A DNA stretch of 64,000 bases. Origin: Chelydra serpentina (Eukaryota; Chordata; Testudines; Chelydridae). A program made the position numbers and the translations under genes. Where the stretch lies: the NCBI GenBank assembly GCA_037349315.1, contig JBAIAC010000033.1:24508001-24572000 (forward strand), read 5' to 3'. Positions 58,201 to 64,000 of this stretch are shown in pieces; the stretch's first letter is position 1; the number at the start of each line of letters is the position of its first letter. The notes under the pieces are model-generated. The model worked only from the letters and a program-made list of their open reading frames with translations. It ran no database searches and had not been told where the DNA came from.

Positions 58201-59400
58201 AGAAGGGAGCGCGGGGTGATTTGTAGTTTCCACTGGAGTCAGGGAAGCCTGGTTCTTTCCCCAAAGGAGCTCAGCGGAGTTCTCCCACCCTAGCCAAACA
58301 TTGCATGGCGCAGATGGGGGGAGCACTGAGAACAGAGGAACTCGTGACCAGTGTGTCCCTGAGTTGGATGAAGTTCAGTCTTTTATCCTTTTCCAGCGTG
58401 GTGGGCGCAAAGCAGCATCGTTCATTTATTTTCGAAACGGTTTATTTCAAGTGTGTGGCGTCTAGAGTCTCTGTGTTGTGGTAATTGTTTTAACGCAGGC
58501 GTGCCAAGAAAATAAATAAACCTTAGCATCTCCTAAGTCCTTTCTCCTGTGGTGTGACCATGGAAAAGACCTGCGATCCCATCAGTAAAATTACAGCCCC
58601 CTCCCTGCATAAAGCGGTCAGAAGTTTGGGGAAGCTTTTACCGGGGATTTGTTTGTTTTTAAAGAGCAAAATGGACGTTGAACTTTTAGAAGGAAACCTT
58701 CGAAAATAGCCCCATCGCTTTGATCATTCAATATTTAAAGGGGGGGTAAAGATCCCAGAAATGCCATAACTTCTTGCTTTTCAGAATGAGGCTTTTATAA
58801 AGACAGAACGGGGGGTGGGGGGGGGATGCTCTTTGCTATGCTTAGGAAGCGCGAACACGACAGTGCCTTTCTGCTGAGATTTCAATCCTTAATCACAGCG
58901 CAGAGTGCAACAAAAGAGGACGCATGTGGAATGTATAGACCACACCAGCCATGCCTATGGGGATGACAGAGGAATCGAGCCCTCTATCGAGGGGGAGGGC
59001 TGATAAACGCACTGGAGCTCTGTATGGCATCTCGTTTAATCGATTGGGGTGAGACATTACACTGAATTCCCGTCTCTCCATTTCAGTGACCAGTCCCTAT
59101 AGCACTCAAACGGGAAAGGACTCTTCCGGTAGAGTGGGGGGAGAGGGAGGAATTCTGGTGCCGTGGCTGACAGTCCAGCCCCCCACTTTAATTGGAACAG
59201 GCTGTAATTAATATCCCAGGCTCTAGGAGCTAGAGGATGGGTGCCATGCTGACCTACGTGCGCCCCACTCATTCATCGCTTTGGGAACATTAAAAAAACA
59301 ACAACTAAAGTCACCGCTAAAGAGGAAGGTGCATAGAGACACATGCCAAACCCTTCGCTTACAGCAGATGTGTGCTGGGGCAGTCATATATAACACGCCC
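58201..59400. other. Non-coding stretch of unique DNA
   Basis: Repeat-poor. A 49-codon frame begins in good context at 58,559 (ACCATGG) but has no recognisable domain and is probably chance. No other signal. Confidence 0.4.
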
Positions 59401-60095
59401 CCCCTCCGAATCGTTAAGTATGCAACCCCACCCCAGAAATGGGGATGTATTGTACCCATTAACCCCTCCCCCGCATTTCCCTCTCTGACGTGTGTGAATA
59501 CGGTACCTGAAACCTCTGTGCAGACCTGGCTGTACAATCTCTCTACAGCTCAATCCTTCTAGAAATGTGGGGACACTCTACAGGATAACCCATACTCCTA
59601 GAAATGTGAGAATCGTGCATTTAAAAATCCCAAGAAATGTGGCTAGTTGGCACAGAATACTCCACCCCAGAAATATGGAACTACAACACGTCTACCACCA
59701 CTCTCCCACCCCCCGAAATGTGGGAATATTGTACAATAGAATTCCTGAAATCTGAATTGACTGTGCAAGATGAATTCCCACTGCAAAGGTGGGAATAATG
59801 TACATCATAATATCCCCGAAATGGGGGGACATTGTACAATATCATCCCGCAGAAATGTGACGGTACTGTCCAGTATAATGCCTCTCCTGAAATGTGTTTA
59901 TTCTTTACGTAAAGTCCACCTAAAAAGGAGACTATATTGTACGCACAATGCCCCCGGAAATATGCGAATATCTGTTTAAATCGCCCAGAACTGGGGTTAT
60001 ACTTGTTTTAACAACATACTGCACAGCCAGATACGTTCAGGAACATGGCCAGAGGCCATCGCTACACCGCCGATGCCGGAAATGTGGCTGTAACC
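59401..60095. repeat. Decayed ~35-bp tandem repeat
   Basis: A motif of the type CC-GAAATGTGGGAATATTGT recurs at about 59,562, 59,601, 59,634, 59,670, 59,715, 59,747, 59,783, 59,818, 59,852, 59,889, 59,923, 59,957 and 59,988. Further copies lie at 59,436 and 60,077. Most steps are 31-39 bases. Units are strongly diverged, keeping mainly GAAATGTGG and TATTGTACAAT. It appears to be an ancient minisatellite. I know no family with this unit. Short frames across it have no meaning. Confidence 0.75.
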
Positions 60096-61029
60096 TCCTA
60101 TCCTAGGTCTGGGTATATCTCCATGACCCCCAGAAGGGCGGCGAACATCTCCACTTTTCTTCCATTGTGGGGTTTGCTCTTAGCAAATGGATACAAATTA
60201 TCCCAATTTTTTTTTGGTTAGGTGGTTAAGGAAACAGACCAATTGTAAAACAGATTACAATCGATTTTTATTCCCAATCTGGGGTTATTTTGGATTCTGT
60301 AATTCTTTTGAAGCCAATAATTCAAGTCCTGTCACTTCCTCATGATCTGTCTCCTCTTCCTCTGCCCCACTCAGTCCTTTGTTCTTTATTTTTAACAGCT
60401 GCTACTATTTACTGGTTTATCTTTATTTACAGTGTTTTTGTGACTTCCTTTCCTTTTCTCTCTTGTAATGGCTGGGGCTATGAGTAAGGACGATGCAAAG
60501 TCCTGGTCCTTTCCTGAAGCGTCTCTATGTTTTTAAAGCTCCTAGAATATTAGGGATGCGAATGGGAAAATCCAGCTGTATTGATCGGTCTATAGGATTT
60601 TTACTGATCAGGTTGCTTTAGTGCTCACGAGATATCATCTGTGCCAGCCAATCAAATACCACCTCTCATAAAGTCCACTTTGGGTTGTTTTTGTGTTGAA
60701 GTTGCTCATGGGGATTTTAAAAACAAATAAAGGAGATGAAGGAAAGGAGCTAGAAAGAAACTAGAACTTCAGAGCCGAAGTGTAAGGATCGAAAGAGGTA
60801 ACTGGGGGGGGGGGCATTACAGAAGGCTGAGATTCCATTCATGCAGGGGTTCCAATAGCTTTAGCCACCCACCAGCACCCATCTTGCCTGTTTGCTATTT
60901 AGTATGGTATGAAGTGAGAATTAGTCGGTTTGCAAATGCATCTGTTCTTTCTCCCTATTCCATGTACCCTCCCTGCTCCCAAATCCATTCTAGCAGCAAA
61001 TAGTGTCATCTCAAGACAGATAAACTCTT
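60096..61029. other. Non-coding stretch of unique DNA
   Basis: Mixed AT-rich sequence with pyrimidine-rich pieces around 60,320-60,460 and a G10 run near 60,806. Nothing was recognised. Confidence 0.45.
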
Positions 61030-61118
61030 CATAGACTATCAGGGTTGGAAGGGACCTCAGGAGGTCATCTAGTCCAAACCCCCTGCTCAAAGCAGGACCA
61101 ACCCCCCAACTAAATCAC
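61030..61118 (-). mobile_element. CR1 LINE 3' terminal fragment, about 90 bp
   Basis: CATAGACTATCAGGGTTGGA, AGGGACCTCAGGAGGTCATC and GCTCAAAGCAGGACCAACC are the CR1 3' end in reverse orientation, with the stop-codon region CAACTAAATCA at the far end. Severe 5' truncation. Confidence 0.93.
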
Positions 61119-61360
61119 TCTTGGTGAGTGTTCACGGGTCTCTCTGGAAATCTGGGAGGCTCTGTTAGTTCAGTGTCCCCTAATAGACTGGAATAGTGAA
61201 ATATCATCTCTAGCTCGATGTCGGCGTGTTGGGGTGTGTGTCTGTGTCTATGTCAATGTAGTTGTTGTGAGTGTGTATTTGTCTGGGTAGATGTCCCTGG
61301 TGTGACTCTGTGGGTATACCTGTGTGTATTTGTATATGTGGTTCCCTCCCCATTAATATG
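61119..61360. other. Short non-coding stretch with degenerate GT tract
   Basis: A GT-rich degenerate microsatellite spans about 61,220-61,340. No other signal. Confidence 0.55.
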
Positions 61361-62960
61361 GCCAGAGCATATGCAGGGCGCTCGTTCCATTAACCCTGCG
61401 GTGCTGGGCCACCCGACCCGACCGCAGCAGCAGCGAGCCGAAGCCAACATTTGCAGGGCGTTTTCAGCAACGCCACGAACAGGTCCACGTTTACTTCCCA
61501 GTCATTAGCAGCCCGGCTGATCTGACGCGCAGCGCCCGCAGGCGCCAATACAGAACGAGCAAGGCCCAGGCGTTTCTTCTTGTCAGCAGGAAGGGGGGGG
61601 GGGGGACGCGAGAGGAGAGGAGAGAAAAACCATTGGGTTGATCGGGGACTACTGCGCACCCCTTCCTGCGCTGGGCTCCCGGCGGTCAGAGCTTCTGTCC
61701 TGTGCGGCTGTTCGTAGGAACCTTCCAGCCCTGAACTGTCAGCACCGTCCCGGAGCAGCCGGCTGGGCTGACAGGGGGGATTGGCGTGGGAGAGGGGAAG
61801 GGGGTTGTGGCGCAGACAGGGGGCTAAATCGCCCCTTGCGATATTCGGCCTGTGGTGGGTCTGTTTGTGTCGCGGTGCTGGTGGTGGTATGGGCAATCAT
61901 GGTGTGAAAAGGACGCGTCCGCCTTAGAGTAATAAGCAAACCGTCCGCGCCTCGCTCGTGTCACACACCGATAGCGACCGGCTGTCTAGCTCTACACACA
62001 ACCGTGTGCAAATATTTAAACCACACACGCAGGCTCTGGCTGCAGAGACGCGGCTTTCGCTCCCGATCACAGAAAACGCAAGTGTGCCTCGACCTCTAGC
62101 GCGCTCCGGCGCCGCGCCCCCCGACGTGAGCCCCGGTTCGGTTCCGGGGGGGTGTGTGTCCCTGCGCGGCTGCGGTTGAAACCGAAGGCAGTTTATGTCG
62201 CTCCCGACTTTGACAAGGGTCTGCAAAGCCGCCCGCATGTTTGCAGTGGAGGAGGAGGAGGGCCCGCGGGCTCCGCAGATCCCCGGGTCCGTCCCAGCCC
62301 CAGGCTCCGTTGGCTCAGCGGGGGAGAGTGGGGTCTGTCCAAGCAAAGGGGGTTTGGAGCACGCCGCTCACTGACACGTCCAGTGGGGCTTGCACCAAGG
62401 CTGCGATGGGCTCCCCCGGGTAACCCCGCCGTCTTCTAGGGGGCACCGGTCTTTGCTTAAACGAGCTCCGCTCTCTTTCCCCTCGCTGGCTGCGCCTCTC
62501 TGTGCCCCGGCCAGTCCTGGCAGCTGCGGCTGCTGCAGGGGCAGGCCACCTCCTACCCAGGGGGGCTTCTGCTGGGGAGGCAGAAGTAGCCGAAAGTCTC
62601 TGTTTGCGCAGGGGTAGGGCTGAGCGCCGGAGAGCACCGAGCGCCCCGGGAACCTGCGATAGCCACGTGCACTTACTACCGGGCGCTCCGAATCGCAGCG
62701 ACCCGGCGGCTACAGTTTGCAGCCGGAGGCGTCGCGCGCCCTAATGTGTGTCTCTCCTGTCCCGCTCCCCCTTCCCCTGCAAGCAGCCAGAGGAAGTGGC
62801 TAGCTGCCCCGGAGCCGTCAGGAGCGGCGCGGTGACACCAGCCTCTTGTAAGGCGACGGGCTGAACCCAAGGGGCGAGACGTTTTTGTGTAGCCGCGGCC
62901 CTTGTGTCACAAAAGACACTTCATTATTCGGGCATCAACTCGCGAGCCCGGCTCCGTGAG
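61361..62960. promoter_or_regulatory. CpG-rich block (CpG-island-like)
   Basis: The longest CpG-dense stretch near the right end, with peaks around 61,500-61,560, 61,930-62,160 and 62,600-62,900. Multiple GC-box-like sequences are present but no TATA box or exon that I can defend. A transcription start in or just beyond this block is plausible. The protein signature of no known gene was found. Confidence 0.6.
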
Positions 62961-64000
62961 TCGGTCCCGGGTCAAAGTGCGACACTTAACCAAATAGCAA
63001 CCGCCAGCGACTTCTGATTGATGCAAAACGGGTGCGTGGCCCGCCGCTTCAGGGGGGAGGGGCACCCCCAGAAACAGCGCCTCGGCCCGTAAAGTGCAAA
63101 GCTGCCAGCCTGCCGCTCAGAAAGTGTGGCGTAAAATAAATAAATAAATAACGTAAATAAAAAAGACAAGTAAAGGCGAAGTTCTTCTTACCTGAGCGCA
63201 GTCCCGGGTCTGCCTTGGCTTGGGGAAGCCCCCGAGAAAAGAGCTGCTGACTCTTTCATGCTTAGTCTCCTCCTGCTAGCGCAGTGTCTTACAGACTTCA
63301 GCAGCAGGTTGTCTCTAGGTGCTTGGGAAGCTTAACTTTGAGAGCAAGCCCCTGAGGTCCCATGCGAAGGGACCCTGTGTCCTGCGCTAGGGGATTGGCA
63401 TGGCACCCCCGAGCCCTTGCAGCAGGGAGACGCGCACTCCCCGGGAAATGTATATATGTAGAAAGAAGGGTAATTTGAGTGCTTATACCAAGAACCAGGG
63501 TTGTTAAGTTTGCAGGCAGGCTGCTAAACGGTGCCAAGTACAGAAGGGCGGGCGCGGACGGGTGGGGGGAATAAAGAGCAATTGTCAGAGGCGAACAAAA
63601 GGCGGGGATGGAAAGGAGCTGAGAATCCCATGGCGAAGCCCGTCAGCGCGGACTTGAACTTGGGATTTTGTCTGAGGAGCCGGGGAAGCTGGCTGGGACC
63701 AGGGCACCTTGGGGGTGCTCTGTCTGCCCGTGCTGGGGGGCGGGGACGAGGCTCACAGCCCCGTGGCAGCGCGTGAGGCCAAAGCATTGAGAGACACTCA
63801 CACCCCAAAGTCAGGGTGTGGGGAACACTGGCCCCTCTCCCAAAGCAGCTTCTACTGGGGGGGAGGGAGATCTCCACCCCACCCGGGACGATGTCCACAC
63901 CCTTCTCTCCCCACCCCTCCCATCTCCACCTGAGTCAGGGTCACGGGCAGATGTGAAAAGTGGGGTGTGGGGTGGGGACCGCGCAGCTAGACCCAATGCC
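62961..64000. other. Non-coding stretch, one candidate splice donor
   Basis: GC-moderate unique DNA with an (AAAT)n run at 63,135-63,160. On the minus strand a short ATG frame (63,259-63,192) runs into CAG|GTAAG at 63,194-63,187. It could be the end of a small first exon but has no recognisable protein similarity. The last 300 bases show nothing. Confidence 0.35.

Noticed and set aside
58559..58708. 49-codon frame starting in ACCATGG
   Set aside because: Good start context but no known family, no neighbouring exon and no supporting signal.
14100..64000. Developmental transcription-factor exons (homeodomain, HMG, T-box, zinc finger, bHLH)
   Set aside because: I looked for these signatures in the CpG-rich blocks on both strands and found none, despite the suggestive composition.

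Overview
The window reads as vertebrate, most likely turtle (Testudines), non-coding DNA. The basis is the repeat content: 5'-truncated CR1 LINEs with the reptile-type 3' end, L2 and MIR/CORE-SINE remnants, two copies of the Penelope-type 3' terminal sequence that I know as very common in turtle genomes, palindromic amniote MITEs and a Gmr1-like Ty3/gypsy element. I found no host protein-coding exon, tRNA, rRNA or microRNA that I can defend. The species call is an inference from family knowledge; no search was run.

Layout: 1-9.2 kb is mixed unique DNA with L2 tails, a MIR, a Penelope-like remnant (6.66-7.3 kb) and a MIR/CORE-SINE (9 kb). 9.2-14 kb is largely repeat-free, with an AT-rich, homeodomain-site-like block at 12.2-13.3 kb. 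14-20 kb is CpG-rich and is split by a 2.6 kb array of a 33-bp unit (15.85-18.47 kb); this array produces three stop-free minus-strand frames of over 1,000 codons that are not genes. 20-33 kb alternates CpG-rich blocks with AT-rich unique blocks, with a few MITEs and one MIR. 33.7-43 kb is the transposon-rich part: a hAT-type MITE, an L2 3' end, a broken Gmr1-like Ty3/gypsy element (35.6-40.8 kb, minus strand) and two old CR1/L3-like fragments. 44.5-47.3 kb is dominated by TG/CA microsatellites and a CA/CAG minisatellite beside CpG-rich DNA. 47.9-64 kb again alternates CpG-rich and AT-rich unique blocks, with a second Penelope-like 3' end, a well-kept CR1, two short CR1 tails and a decayed ~35-bp tandem array at 59.4-60.1 kb.

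The many separate CpG-rich blocks between AT-rich unique sequence, with few recent insertions outside 33-43 kb, resemble the regulatory surroundings of a developmental transcription-factor gene. I could not recognise which gene, and its exons are probably outside the window.

The clearest biological items are: (1) the Ty3/gypsy remnant, in which integrase C-terminal sequence lies before reverse transcriptase, the reversed order typical of Gmr1-like elements; (2) hammerhead-ribozyme-like core motifs in both Penelope-type 3' ends; (3) the large 33-bp array with a higher-order repeat; and (4) the decayed 35-bp array at 59.4-60.1 kb.
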